A stretch of DNA of 60,075 nt from an uncultured Lactobacillus sp. (GCF_945290125.1 NZ_CALYQV010000005.1:1-60075), one strand, 5' to 3'. Positions 17,368 to 25,680 are shown, counted from the first letter of the stretch. Notes: generated from the sequence alone by a model not told the origin. Program-made: numbers and translations.

Positions 17368-18244
17368 CTTTTTCACTCCCCATGTAGGCCCAATATGCTC
17401 CGTAAAGACTCGCATCATCATAAAATCGACACGGCTCTAATTCAGCTTGAAAATCTCTCCAATTCGGAATTCCATCCAATTTATTATTGAGTATTGGAAT
17501 TAGTTCACTATTTTGACTAACACTTCCACCAATCAAAAATTTTTGTGGATTAAGAGTGCAAGCAATATTAAAAATGCAAATAGCTACGTAAGTAGCCCAT
17601 TGATCTACAATCTTTTTCACTTGTGGATCATCTAATTCAGAAAATATTTGAAATTCTTCGACTAAGTCATTCGGAATTCCTCTCATTTCTGAGTAACTAG
17701 TAATCAATGCTTTTGCTGAACCTAAAAAATGCTCACTATCATAGCCATGACCAGAATAATCACTGATCATCATACCAAATTCACCAGCAGAATAACCAAC
17801 GCCTCGAAGTAAAGTATTATTGATAAAAATAGCTCCACCTATACCATTTCCCAAAGTCATAACTACAAAGTCATGAACATCTTGGGCATTTCCATTTAAT
17901 TTTTCCGCTATTGCTGCACAATTAGAATTATTTTCAATAAATATTTCAATGTTATTATTTAAATAATGATGCAAGTCTGCAACAATATTGTGACCATCCA
18001 AGTTTCTCAGTGATCCGGCTCTGATAGCAATATTATGTTTAACATCAATGAACCCAGGAAAACTAATACTAATCGCAGTAACTTCAAAGTCACTTTCTTT
18101 TACCAATTTTGCTAAAGATTCATAAAAAGTATTGGCAGAGCCATTTGAAATTTGATACTGACCTTTACCCGTTAAGTTATCGTTTCTATCAAAAAAACCA
18201 TACCTGATATACTTTTGCCCAACGTCTACTGTTAATACCGCCAT
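17357..18244 (-). CDS. ROK-family sugar kinase homologue with altered catalytic motifs
   Basis: 295 residues of the ROK fold: AVLTVDVG at the N-terminus, MTLGNGIGGAIFINNTLLRG near 129-148 and SAGEFGMM near 152-159. As in BglK-type beta-glucoside kinases, the usual zinc motif CxCGxxGC is absent. Two further changes are striking. The ATP phosphate motif, normally DxGGTxxK, reads DVGQKYIR (7-14), and the catalytic aspartate of ENDAN is Asn106 in IENNSN. By family knowledge this Asp is the general base, so activity may be lost or altered. It is first in the operon with GH1 and GH31, with AGGAGAT as ribosome site, and faces the ROK regulator. It could be a kinase for a cleaved sugar or a catalytically silent sugar sensor. 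Confidence 0.8.
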   Translation of the reverse strand: MAVLTVDVGQKYIRYGFFDRNDNLTGKGQYQISNGSANTFYESLAKLVKESDFEVTAISISFPGFIDVKHNIAIRAGSLRNLDGHNIVADLHHYLNNNIEIFIENNSNCAAIAEKLNGNAQDVHDFVVMTLGNGIGGAIFINNTLLRGVGYSAGEFGMMISDYSGHGYDSEHFLGSAKALITSYSEMRGIPNDLVEEFQIFSELDDPQVKKIVDQWATYVAICIFNIACTLNPQKFLIGGSVSQNSELIPILNNKLDGIPNWRDFQAELEPCRFYDDASLYGAYWAYMGSEKDVS

Positions 18245-18263
18245 TGCCGCATCTCCTGTTCGA

Positions 18264-18288
18264 GTTAGTTAGTTTAGTTTGCATACCT
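18264..18288 (+). promoter_or_regulatory. Operator-like element A of a two-copy 25-bp motif
   Basis: GTTAGTTAGTTTAGTTTGC followed by ATACCT. 22 of 25 bases match the element at 19562-19586. It lies between the promoter and the start codon of the ROK-GH1-GH31 operon, where a bound repressor would block elongation. The first part recalls the TTAGTTTGTT half site of Bacillus XylR operators, a ROK-family repressor; that similarity is from memory. Confidence 0.6.
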
Positions 18289-18322
18289 TGATAGTTAGAA
18301 TAATATTATCCAGTTTAAATGT

Positions 18323-18373
18323 AAATACATTCAATGAATATTATTGAATGTATTGAGAAAATTCCTTTATAAT
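18323..18373. promoter_or_regulatory. Divergent promoters built on a 12-bp palindrome
   Basis: Arms AATACATTCAAT (18323-18334) and ATTGAATGTATT (18342-18353) are perfectly complementary with a 7-nt spacer. Each arm contains TTGAAT reading outward. The rightward one leads to TATAAT (18368-18373) before the regulator gene; the leftward one leads to GATAAT before the ROK operon after 18 bases. A protein bound here would control both directions. Confidence 0.5.
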
Positions 18374-18399
18374 AAAAAGTAAGAAAGGTAATTAACAAA

Positions 18400-19518
18400 A
18401 TGGTTATAAATAAGCAGGCTATGCGCAAAAGCAATGAGATTTCCGTCATAAAACACGTTATTAATTATGGACCAATTTCTCGTAGCCAAATTTCTAAGGA
18501 TCTTTCAATCAATAAGGTTACAATTTCAAGTATTTTAGATGATTTACTAACTAAAAAATATGTCACAGAAATAGGTGAAGGTGAAAGTACCACTGTTGGC
18601 GGTAGAAGACCATTACTTGTCTCCTTTAATTCTAAATACGGATACTTTATCAATTTAGAATTGGGTTCTAATTCACTTAAAATTATGGCTACTTTAGCAA
18701 ATGGTTACATTAATCGTTTTGAAGAAATAGCGTTAACTAATAAAAGCAGAAGTATTAAAGAAGTACTAAAAAAGAAAATCTCCGATTTTCACATATTAGG
18801 TACACAAAGAGGATTACTTGGTATTTCCCTGGCAATCCATAAAAAGGAACAGCCAAAATGTAATTTATTAGACACCTGGCTTAAAGAAAACTATTCTGTT
18901 CCCGTAATAGTTGCCAATAACGCTGATGCGGCAGCAATTTTTCAACGAGATTTTTCTTCTAATAATCACATAAAAAATCTGATAACAGTTGCCATTGACG
19001 AAACCATTAATGCTGGCATAATTATTAACGAAAATTTATATACAGGATTGGGAAATAATGCAGGAGATTTGGGTGAAATGCAATTTTTGTCAACAAGAGA
19101 TGAAACACTAAAACTATTTAATCCTGAAATATATTGTTCTCAAGAAGCCATATTAAAAAATATCTCCCAAGCTAAAGGACTAAATAATTTATCCATTCAA
19201 CAAATAGCAAAATTATACTTTAAAGGAAATAAGCAAGTTAGTGAATCTATTTCTCAATTTGTTAAATGCTTATCTCTTGTGCTAAATAATCTTATTGCTA
19301 CCTTTTCACCACAAATGATAATTCTTGACTCAACCTTACTTGAAAACATTCCTAACTTACTTATTCAAATAAAAAATAATCTACCAATTTTAAGAAAACA
19401 TAAAACACAATTGCAAATAGCCCGTAAATCGCGATTTGCACCTCTTTTGGGAGGTTATTCACTTTTGTTACGAGAAGTATTTGAATTAGGAAACAAGAGG
19501 TTGCGACTTATTCCTTAA
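18400..19518 (+). CDS. ROK-family transcriptional regulator (XylR/NagC type)
   Basis: 372 residues with an N-terminal winged helix (about 10-65; GPISRSQISKDLSINKVTIS, then LLTKKYVTEIGEGE) and GGRRPLLVSFN linking to a ROK sugar-binding domain. The ROK half is degenerate as a kinase, as expected for a repressor: NNADAAAIFQ in place of ENDANAAA and no CxCGxxGC motif. It lies between its probable targets, the leftward ROK-GH1-GH31 operon and the rightward EIIC, both of which have the 25-bp motif. In this family the free sugar normally releases the repressor. The ribosome site AAAGG is 12 bases from the ATG, so the true start could be slightly different. Confidence 0.88.
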   Translation: MVINKQAMRKSNEISVIKHVINYGPISRSQISKDLSINKVTISSILDDLLTKKYVTEIGEGESTTVGGRRPLLVSFNSKYGYFINLELGSNSLKIMATLANGYINRFEEIALTNKSRSIKEVLKKKISDFHILGTQRGLLGISLAIHKKEQPKCNLLDTWLKENYSVPVIVANNADAAAIFQRDFSSNNHIKNLITVAIDETINAGIIINENLYTGLGNNAGDLGEMQFLSTRDETLKLFNPEIYCSQEAILKNISQAKGLNNLSIQQIAKLYFKGNKQVSESISQFVKCLSLVLNNLIATFSPQMIILDSTLLENIPNLLIQIKNNLPILRKHKTQLQIARKSRFAPLLGGYSLLLREVFELGNKRLRLIP

Positions 19519-19525
19519 AAATAAT

Positions 19526-19586
19526 TTGACAAAATTCATGTAAGGGATTACATTATGCATGGTTAGTTAGTTCACTTTACATACCT
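19526..19586 (+). promoter_or_regulatory. EIIC promoter with operator-like element B
   Basis: -35 TTGACA (19526-19531), 17-nt spacer, -10 TACATT (19549-19554), then GTTAGTTAGTTCACTTTAC with ATACCT (19562-19586), the second copy of the 25-bp motif. Placement just past the -10 box matches classical XylR operators. Confidence 0.65.
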
Positions 19587-19616
19587 GATTAAACAATCTT
19601 TTAGGAGGATTTTATC

Positions 19617-20855
19617 ATGCATAACATAATGACAACTATGCAACAAAAGCTACTGCCTAAACTGGCAAAAGTTGGTAACTTAAAATATATGATCGTTCTT
19701 AGAGACGGAATGATCATTACTATTCCATTTACTATTTTTGGATCAATATTTATGATTATTGCGCAACTACCTATTCCAGGTTGGGCAAATATTATTAAAC
19801 CTTTTGCACCTGCCTTAAACGCTTGTGTCACGGTTACATTTGGAATTCTAGCATTAATAGTAGCAATGGGAATTAGCTACCAAGCAGCTAAAGCTAACAA
19901 GATGGATCCAATGTCCACTACTGCTATTGGTACTATAGCTTTCTTAATGGCAATGTTAAATAACAAATTAGCAATTGATCCATCTCAACTAGGCTCAGGT
20001 GGTATTTTTACTGCTATTGTAATTTGTATCTTAACAGTAGAAGTAATGCGTTTCTGTATTAATCATCACTGGGTTATTACTCTACCTGATTCTGTACCAC
20101 CTGCAGTTGCAAACTCTTTTTCATCCTTAATCCCTGGTGCTGCAGCTTTATTAGTTGTATGGATTATTAGAGTAGTATGTAACATTGATATCAATAGTGT
20201 AGTTACAATGATCTTCAGTCCCCTCGTAGTAGGTCTTTCAAGTATTTGGGGGGTTGAACTAGCGATCTTTCTTGTTTGTTTACTATGGACTGTTGGAATT
20301 CATGGCACTAATATTGTGGGCAGTATATATACTCCAGTATTCTTAACTTTTTTAACTCAAAACATTAATGCAGTTGCAAAAGGAAAAGCTCCAATTAACA
20401 TTACTGCAGACGGATTTTTAAATTTTGGTATGACCATTGGTGGCACTGGTGCAATTTTAGGATTAGTTCTTTGTATGTTTACCGCCAAAAGTAAAAGATA
20501 TCAAGCAATGCGCAATTTAAGTATCATGCCAGCTATCTTTAATATCAGTGAACCGGTTATGTTTGGTGTACCGGTTGTCTTGAATCCAACATTAATGATT
20601 CCATTTATTTTAGTTCCAATGATTCTACAATTTATTACTTACTTTTTAATGAAGCTTCACATCATCGGAATGATTGTAGCCCAAGTACCTTGGACAACAC
20701 CAACAATCATTAGTGGATTTTTAATGACTGGTGGAGACTGGAGAGCAGCGGTGTGGCAAGCAATTGAATTGATATTTGCTATACTTGCCTACTATCCGTT
20801 CTTTAAGTCACTTGACAGACAGGCCTTAAAGCAAGAAGAAGCAGTTAATAATTAA
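19617..20855 (+). CDS. PTS cellobiose/lactose-family EIIC permease
   Basis: 412-residue membrane permease of the lactose/cellobiose PTS class. Motifs LLWTVGIHGTNIVGS near residues 221-235 and FNISEPVMFGVPVVLNPTLM in the last third define the family; about ten hydrophobic segments are visible. A strong TTAGGAGG precedes the ATG. It is a single-gene unit ended by a strong hairpin; no EIIA or EIIB is adjacent. Sharing the 25-bp element with the ROK-GH1-GH31 operon suggests this permease feeds those glycosidases, while the other EIIC is under RpiR control. Both are similar in domain plan but clearly different in sequence, so they are not a recent duplication. Confidence 0.92.
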   Translation: MHNIMTTMQQKLLPKLAKVGNLKYMIVLRDGMIITIPFTIFGSIFMIIAQLPIPGWANIIKPFAPALNACVTVTFGILALIVAMGISYQAAKANKMDPMSTTAIGTIAFLMAMLNNKLAIDPSQLGSGGIFTAIVICILTVEVMRFCINHHWVITLPDSVPPAVANSFSSLIPGAAALLVVWIIRVVCNIDINSVVTMIFSPLVVGLSSIWGVELAIFLVCLLWTVGIHGTNIVGSIYTPVFLTFLTQNINAVAKGKAPINITADGFLNFGMTIGGTGAILGLVLCMFTAKSKRYQAMRNLSIMPAIFNISEPVMFGVPVVLNPTLMIPFILVPMILQFITYFLMKLHIIGMIVAQVPWTTPTIISGFLMTGGDWRAAVWQAIELIFAILAYYPFFKSLDRQALKQEEAVNN

Positions 20856-20881
20856 TATTATTAACTTTCAAAAATTCAGAT

Positions 20882-20925
20882 AACAAATAAGGAAAATCTA
20901 AATGATTTTCCTTATTTGTTATATC
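20882..20925 (+). terminator. Terminator after the EIIC gene
   Basis: Perfect 17-bp arms (20882-20898 and 20904-20920, core GGAAAATC/GATTTTCC) around TAAAT, followed by a T-rich stretch. About 30 nt past the EIIC stop. Confidence 0.85.
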
Positions 20926-20968
20926 TTTTATTTTTCATTATAAATATACTCTCTTATCACAAAAATTT

Positions 20969-21163
20969 TTAAAACTTCCAATCAGACAGATGGAGGGGAA
21001 TATTATTATTTTTACCAAAATATTTCTTAAATGCAGTGCCAAATGACAAATGATCTTTAAGATGATTGCGATAGGCGTCTCTAATACTTAAAATTGCTGT
21101 CACAGTTAAATTAGTAGTCACAATTATCAGTATGCTAATAAATATATATAAAAGATATAGCAT
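20969..21163 (-). CDS. Small single-span membrane protein, unknown function
   Basis: 64 residues starting MLYLLYIFISILI, with one strongly hydrophobic segment (about 2-27) followed by a charged C-terminal part (RDAYRNHLKDHLSF, then a Lys-rich stretch). The ATG at 21163 has GGGAGG seven bases upstream, far better than the longer frame beginning at 21229. Upstream on the minus strand, TTGACA and TAGTGT are separated by 17 bases, a plausible promoter, so this tiny gene appears to be its own unit. I do not recognise the family. The context, convergent with an EIIC and followed on its other side by a racemase terminator, gives no functional hint. Confidence 0.6.
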   Translation of the reverse strand: MLYLLYIFISILIIVTTNLTVTAILSIRDAYRNHLKDHLSFGTAFKKYFGKNNNIPLHLSDWKF

Positions 21164-21245
21164 TTTAACCCTCCCACTCTTAATGTAATACTTTTCTAAT
21201 ACACTACTACACAGTAGAAACATTGTCAATACTTTTTTGGAAAAA

Positions 21246-21284
21246 TAAATAGACTAATAATCAAATTGATTACTAGTCTATTTT
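21246..21284 (-). terminator. Terminator of the murE-racemase operon
   Basis: Arms AATAGACTAATAATCA (21248-21263) and TGATTACTAGTCTATT (21267-21282) pair with one mismatch. Located about 30 nt beyond the racemase stop on the minus strand, followed by a T-rich stretch there. Confidence 0.8.
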
Positions 21285-21310
21285 AATTTGTGTTAAATCA
21301 TACGTATTAT

Positions 21311-22057
21311 TTAATACATATATTTCTCTATAGTTGTCTTAGGATCCATTCCTGCACGAATTTTTAGTTCTAATTCAATTGCCACATCAGCAATAATAAC
21401 TTGCGGATCAATAACATTATATGGATGCTCTGGCGCCTTTTCCTGAGCTAAAGATAATTCAGTACAGCCAAGTAAAATTACATTACAGCCATATTGATCA
21501 TGCATAATGCGTAATATGCGGTGATACAGTTCGCCATCAACTACGCCTTTTTCTTTAATGTTAGAATAAATCAGCTCAGTAACCATTGGTTGAATCTCAG
21601 GACCACCCAGTTCTACTTCACAACCTACCTGTTTAATTTCGTCTTCGTACAGATGATCATAAATCGAACCTTCCGTAGCAATCAAGCCAATCTTTTTTTC
21701 CTTAGGAAAGTCACTTGCAAATTTATGTACAGCAATACGCATCATATGTAAAAAAGGAATATCAGTTAGTTTAGCCAAGTCATCATAAAAATAATGTGCA
21801 GTGTTACATGGCATCACGAAAAAATCAGGCTTTAACATTGCTTGCTGGAGCACATCATCACGCAAAGCATTGAAAAAATTAGGTTGGCTGTGGTCTTTGA
21901 TATAAGCCGTGCGGTCAGGAATTTGGGCATCATTAACTAAAATATAATTCAGATAGTCCTGATCTTTAGTAATCTTTATACGGTGATTAATCATGCGGAC
22001 GTAGCTTTCCGTAGCAATTGTACCCATACCGCCAATAATACTAAAAAAATGTTTCAT
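21311..22057 (-). CDS. Aspartate/glutamate racemase family protein (probable aspartate racemase)
   Basis: 248 residues of the PLP-independent Asp/Glu racemase superfamily. The two catalytic cysteines are C84 in VMPCNTAHYF and C198 in ILLGCTELSL, each followed by Thr as usual. IIGGMGTIATESY at the start matches the aspartate racemase subgroup rather than glutamate racemase MurI. It follows murE by 14 nt, so it is very likely co-transcribed. In Lactobacillus the peptidoglycan bridge is D-Asp or D-Asn attached to L-Lys, so supplying D-aspartate next to the Lys-adding enzyme makes sense; the pathway link is inference. Confidence 0.9.
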   Translation of the reverse strand: MKHFFSIIGGMGTIATESYVRMINHRIKITKDQDYLNYILVNDAQIPDRTAYIKDHSQPNFFNALRDDVLQQAMLKPDFFVMPCNTAHYFYDDLAKLTDIPFLHMMRIAVHKFASDFPKEKKIGLIATEGSIYDHLYEDEIKQVGCEVELGGPEIQPMVTELIYSNIKEKGVVDGELYHRILRIMHDQYGCNVILLGCTELSLAQEKAPEHPYNVIDPQVIIADVAIELELKIRAGMDPKTTIEKYMY

Positions 22058-22071
22058 TAATACCTGCGTTT

Positions 22072-23643
22072 CTAACCGTTAAAATGTTCTTTTTGCCCTT
22101 CAAGTTCATCAATTACCTGTTGTGCAACTGTAATATCAGACGGATAAGGAGTATCTACACCCCGTATTTTTTGAAAACTATCCTCACCTTTACCACAGAT
22201 TAGGACAACATCACCCTGCTTGGACATAGTAATTGCATCATGGATGGCCTTCTTACGATCTAACTCAATTGTGACATCAACTTTAGAATGATCAATGCCA
22301 GCATCAATTTCCTGTGCTATATCCATGGGATCTTCAAAGCCAGGATCATCTGTTGTCAAAAAAGTTTTATCAGCGTATGCATTTAGACTGTTACTAAAAC
22401 CGGGACGACGAGAAACTCCTTTGTCACCAGGTGCCCCCACAACGACAATAATTTTAGGATTATTAAATTCTCGTTGTATAAAGCCCATAAGAGCCATCAT
22501 TGAGGCCTCATTATGTGCAAAGTCCACTACCACTACTCCGTGCTTCTTTGTAACTTCTGTTTGCATTCTTCCAGGGACGGTAACTTGACTAATACCTTTA
22601 GCAGCATCGTCATGATTCATTCCGGCTAGTCCTGCACCAATTACTGCAGCGGTACCGTTAGATTCGTTAAAATCACCCAACATCTTTAACTGGTAATCGC
22701 CAGCTATTTTAAGTTGCTTTGCTTTGCTCGTAACACACAATACCTGGAACCTAGTCCGGGACATATCAAGTTCTTGGGTTGAAAAGCGAAAATCAATGGT
22801 CTGCTTCAAATCCGGATTAGTAAACTTCTCGTCAGCAAACAAATAAATACTGTCTGGATCAGTAGTTGTCATAGCCGCAGCATAAACTTCAGGGAAATGA
22901 TCAGTCTGAGCGTTAATAATACATTTACGAGCATTAACCAGCAGTTGCAACTTACAATGTAAATAATCAGCAAAATTGGGATGCTCATTGGGCCCAATAT
23001 GATCAGGTGTAATATTTAAGAAAAAGCCCAGGTCATAGGTTAATCCAAATACCCTGTTTTTCTTATAGGCCTGACTGGAAACTTCCATAACCATATGCGT
23101 CATTCCGTTATCTACAGCTATTCGCATATCACGGAACAAATCAAGTGATTCAGGTGTAGTCAAACTAGACTTAAAAGTATCATCTTTTTTAGGTCCCACA
23201 ACTGTGTTGACTGATGAAATTAGCGCGGTTTTACCGCCGTTAACCTGATCTAACATCCCCTTTAAAAAGTAGGCCGTTGTAGTCTTGCCTTTAGTACCAG
23301 TAATAGCTATTAAATATAAATCGTCTTGCGGGAAACGGAAAAATGCCGCAGACAATAACGCCATTGCTTTGGAAACATTGCGCACAATCAGTGCATGCAT
23401 TCCCTTACCTTCCGGATAGGGTTGTTCTGCTACATAACAATTAGCACCATTAGCTTTCGCCATTGACAAATAAGTGGGACGAAAACCAGCACCTTTACAG
23501 AAGAATAGTGTATCAGTATGGACGTCACGCGAATCATACGACACATACTCCATCTTAGAAGATATAGTATCTTGGACCGCACTCGATTTAAGCAAATGGT
23601 GTTCTTTTAAAATTAAAATACAGGTATTTAAAGAAATACTCAT
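22072..23643 (-). CDS. murE: UDP-N-acetylmuramoyl-tripeptide synthetase (probable L-lysine-adding MurE)
   Basis: 523 residues of the Mur ligase family, which adds the third residue to the UDP-MurNAc peptide in the cytoplasm. The P-loop is AITGTKGKTTTAYF near residue 114; later conserved blocks include MEVSSQAYKKNRV, FAHNEASM and CGKGEDSFQ. The substrate-selecting loop reads TTDDPGFEDP rather than the DNPR of diaminopimelate enzymes, which favours L-lysine. GAGGAG precedes the ATG and an extended -10 promoter lies 30-40 nt upstream. It leads a two-gene unit with the aspartate racemase. Length is at the upper normal limit. Confidence 0.93.
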   Translation of the reverse strand: MSISLNTCILILKEHHLLKSSAVQDTISSKMEYVSYDSRDVHTDTLFFCKGAGFRPTYLSMAKANGANCYVAEQPYPEGKGMHALIVRNVSKAMALLSAAFFRFPQDDLYLIAITGTKGKTTTAYFLKGMLDQVNGGKTALISSVNTVVGPKKDDTFKSSLTTPESLDLFRDMRIAVDNGMTHMVMEVSSQAYKKNRVFGLTYDLGFFLNITPDHIGPNEHPNFADYLHCKLQLLVNARKCIINAQTDHFPEVYAAAMTTTDPDSIYLFADEKFTNPDLKQTIDFRFSTQELDMSRTRFQVLCVTSKAKQLKIAGDYQLKMLGDFNESNGTAAVIGAGLAGMNHDDAAKGISQVTVPGRMQTEVTKKHGVVVVDFAHNEASMMALMGFIQREFNNPKIIVVVGAPGDKGVSRRPGFSNSLNAYADKTFLTTDDPGFEDPMDIAQEIDAGIDHSKVDVTIELDRKKAIHDAITMSKQGDVVLICGKGEDSFQKIRGVDTPYPSDITVAQQVIDELEGQKEHFNG

Positions 23644-23675
23644 GCTATACTCCTCTATTTATTATCTCAGTCAAA

Positions 23676-23684
23676 ATTATACCA
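23676..23684 (-). promoter_or_regulatory. Extended -10 promoter of murE
   Basis: On the minus strand the sequence reads TGGTATAAT, a TGn extension with a perfect TATAAT, 33 nt upstream of the murE ATG. No good -35 box is seen, which extended -10 promoters tolerate. Confidence 0.55.
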
Positions 23685-23687
23685 CAG

Positions 23688-24842
23688 CTATGCTGGAGTT
23701 TTTTCACTCTTTAAGTTTAAAGGCAGGCAAATAATGAAACGGGTCCAATCTTTATCAGATTCACAGCGAATTTTGCCCTGATGAAGATCAACAATACTTT
23801 TAGTAATCGATAGACCTAGCCCTGTACCACCCGTTTGGGTATTACGGGAACCTTCGACTCTGTAAAAACGTTCAAAGATTTTTTTTAACGAATCTTCCGG
23901 AATTTGAGCACCATTGTTTTCCACCCGTAACTCAACTTCATTGTTATTAACTAAATTAGCAATTAAATTAATTTGTGTTGCACCTGTACCATACTTGAGC
24001 GCATTAGTGATGAGATTATTATAAACACGTACCAGCTTTTCCGCATCAGCTTGAATAGTTAAATTCTTGGGTCTTGCTTCTATATTAAATACTATCCCTT
24101 TTTCCTGACCTTCGAATTCAAACCCCGCGGCAACTTGCTCTAACATAGAAAAAATATGTAAAGAAGACAAATTTAATTTGGTACTAGTTGATTTTAACGT
24201 TGTATACTCAAGCAAATCATGAGCCAGCGATTTCATTTGTTCAGCCTTCATATATGCAATATTAAGGTATCTTTGTTGATCTGCTGGATTTGACACCCCC
24301 GATTTCAGTAAACCCAAATAGCCGATGATAGAAGTTAAAGGCGTTCTGATATCATGAGAAACATTGCTAATCAGTTCGTCCTTTGACTTTTCAATCGCTT
24401 TTTCTTCATTAATCGCATTTACTGTACTATCCACTAACGAATTAATTGAATCAATTACTTTTTGCAAATCAGTTTTGACTTTAAAAGAAATTGTATGGTC
24501 AAAATGTCCCTTAGCAATATAATGCAGTTCAGAAATAACATGTCTTAACTGCATTTGATGATAGCGCCGAATTAAGCGCCAGTACAGAACGATTAAATCA
24601 CCAATACCCATGAAAATAATAAAGGTATTCTGCCAGGACCATAAGTGGCGCCCGCCAGCAAAAGTAATGGTCTTTTTTAGAAAATAAATCCCGTTAACCA
24701 GGTTTTTATCTTGTAAAATTGTCAAGTTAATTAAAATAATCACTGACAGGTTCAATAGTAGCTCTAGAACTACCGTTATAACGCCTTCAGCAAACAGCTC
24801 ACTTTTTTCCGCGGCCGTCAGCTTGACCCTTTCTTTTTTCAT
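23688..24842 (-). CDS. Two-component sensor histidine kinase
   Basis: 384-residue membrane kinase. Two hydrophobic segments (about 20-43 and 73-90) enclose a short extracellular loop, followed by a linker, the dimerisation box SNVSHDIRTPLTSI with phospho-acceptor H163, N box NNLITNALKYG, and ATP-lid motif GGTGLGLSI. The G1 box is NNGAQIP instead of DNGxGI, seen in some VanS-like kinases. The short loop suggests sensing within or near the membrane. It follows its response regulator by four bases. The target is unknown; the operon sits just upstream of murE, so a wall-related stimulus is possible but unproven. Confidence 0.92.
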   Translation of the reverse strand: MKKERVKLTAAEKSELFAEGVITVVLELLLNLSVIILINLTILQDKNLVNGIYFLKKTITFAGGRHLWSWQNTFIIFMGIGDLIVLYWRLIRRYHQMQLRHVISELHYIAKGHFDHTISFKVKTDLQKVIDSINSLVDSTVNAINEEKAIEKSKDELISNVSHDIRTPLTSIIGYLGLLKSGVSNPADQQRYLNIAYMKAEQMKSLAHDLLEYTTLKSTSTKLNLSSLHIFSMLEQVAAGFEFEGQEKGIVFNIEARPKNLTIQADAEKLVRVYNNLITNALKYGTGATQINLIANLVNNNEVELRVENNGAQIPEDSLKKIFERFYRVEGSRNTQTGGTGLGLSITKSIVDLHQGKIRCESDKDWTRFIICLPLNLKSEKTPA

Positions 24843-24846
24843 CTAG

Positions 24847-25533
24847 TTAAGCCTCAACTTTATAGCCTACTCCCCAGACGGTCTGAATAACATCTTCACC
24901 ACCCGTTGCTGATTGAATTTTGTCACGCAGGTGTGAAACATGTACCATAACGGTTTTAGCAGAAACTATTGATTCCTGTTGCCAAACCCGTTCAAAAATT
25001 TCATCCGCTGAAAATACCCGGTTAGGATGACTGGCAAGCAAGTATAAAATACCAAATTCTAAGGCAGTCAACTGAATATCTTTACCATCAATTGTCTTAA
25101 CTTCGTGTGAATCACGGTTAATAATCAGTGGTCCCACCTCTAAAATATCAGGTTCATCATCCTTAACCTGCTTTTGACTGCGACGCAAAAGTGAACGAAC
25201 TCGTGCCATTACTTCCAAAGGATTAAACGGTTTAGAAACGTAGTCATCTGCTCCAGTAATCAAGCCTTGAATTTTATCCATGTCACCAGTTTTGGCTGAT
25301 ACAATAATAATTGGGATATCAGAATCTTTGCGTACTTCCTTGATAACATCAATTCCGCTCATATTAGGCATCATGATGTCTAAAATCATTAATGCAATAT
25401 CTGGCGTCGTAGTTAATTTCGTAATTGCTTCTTTGCCGCTATAGGCAACAACTGGAGTGTAACCTTCATTTTTAAGATAAATACTTAACAGCTCGACGAT
25501 TTCTTTATCATCGTCAACAACTAAAATTTTCAT
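24847..25533 (-). CDS. OmpR/PhoB-family response regulator
   Basis: 228 residues: receiver domain (about 1-115) with acidic pocket D8/D9, phospho-acceptor D52 in LMILDIMMPNMSG, S81 in IVSAKT and K103 in VSKPFNP; then a winged-helix DNA-binding domain (about 130-228) ending in VWGVGYKVEA. It is translated just ahead of the kinase gene, with a GAAGGG site before the ATG. It belongs to the VanR/PhoP-like group by appearance. It presumably regulates cell-envelope or its own genes, but no matching direct-repeat operator was identified. Confidence 0.93.
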   Translation of the reverse strand: MKILVVDDDKEIVELLSIYLKNEGYTPVVAYSGKEAITKLTTTPDIALMILDIMMPNMSGIDVIKEVRKDSDIPIIIVSAKTGDMDKIQGLITGADDYVSKPFNPLEVMARVRSLLRRSQKQVKDDEPDILEVGPLIINRDSHEVKTIDGKDIQLTALEFGILYLLASHPNRVFSADEIFERVWQQESIVSAKTVMVHVSHLRDKIQSATGGEDVIQTVWGVGYKVEA

Positions 25534-25680
25534 AGGGCTAATTTCCCTTCTTTTTATTTATTGATTATTTTCGCTTTATTTCATTATTCCACTAAATATA
25601 GTTTAGCAGAATCTATGTCTAATATTTTAGTCAATTTTGTAACAAACTACTAATATTCAAGCATAACTTTATCGTTTTAT

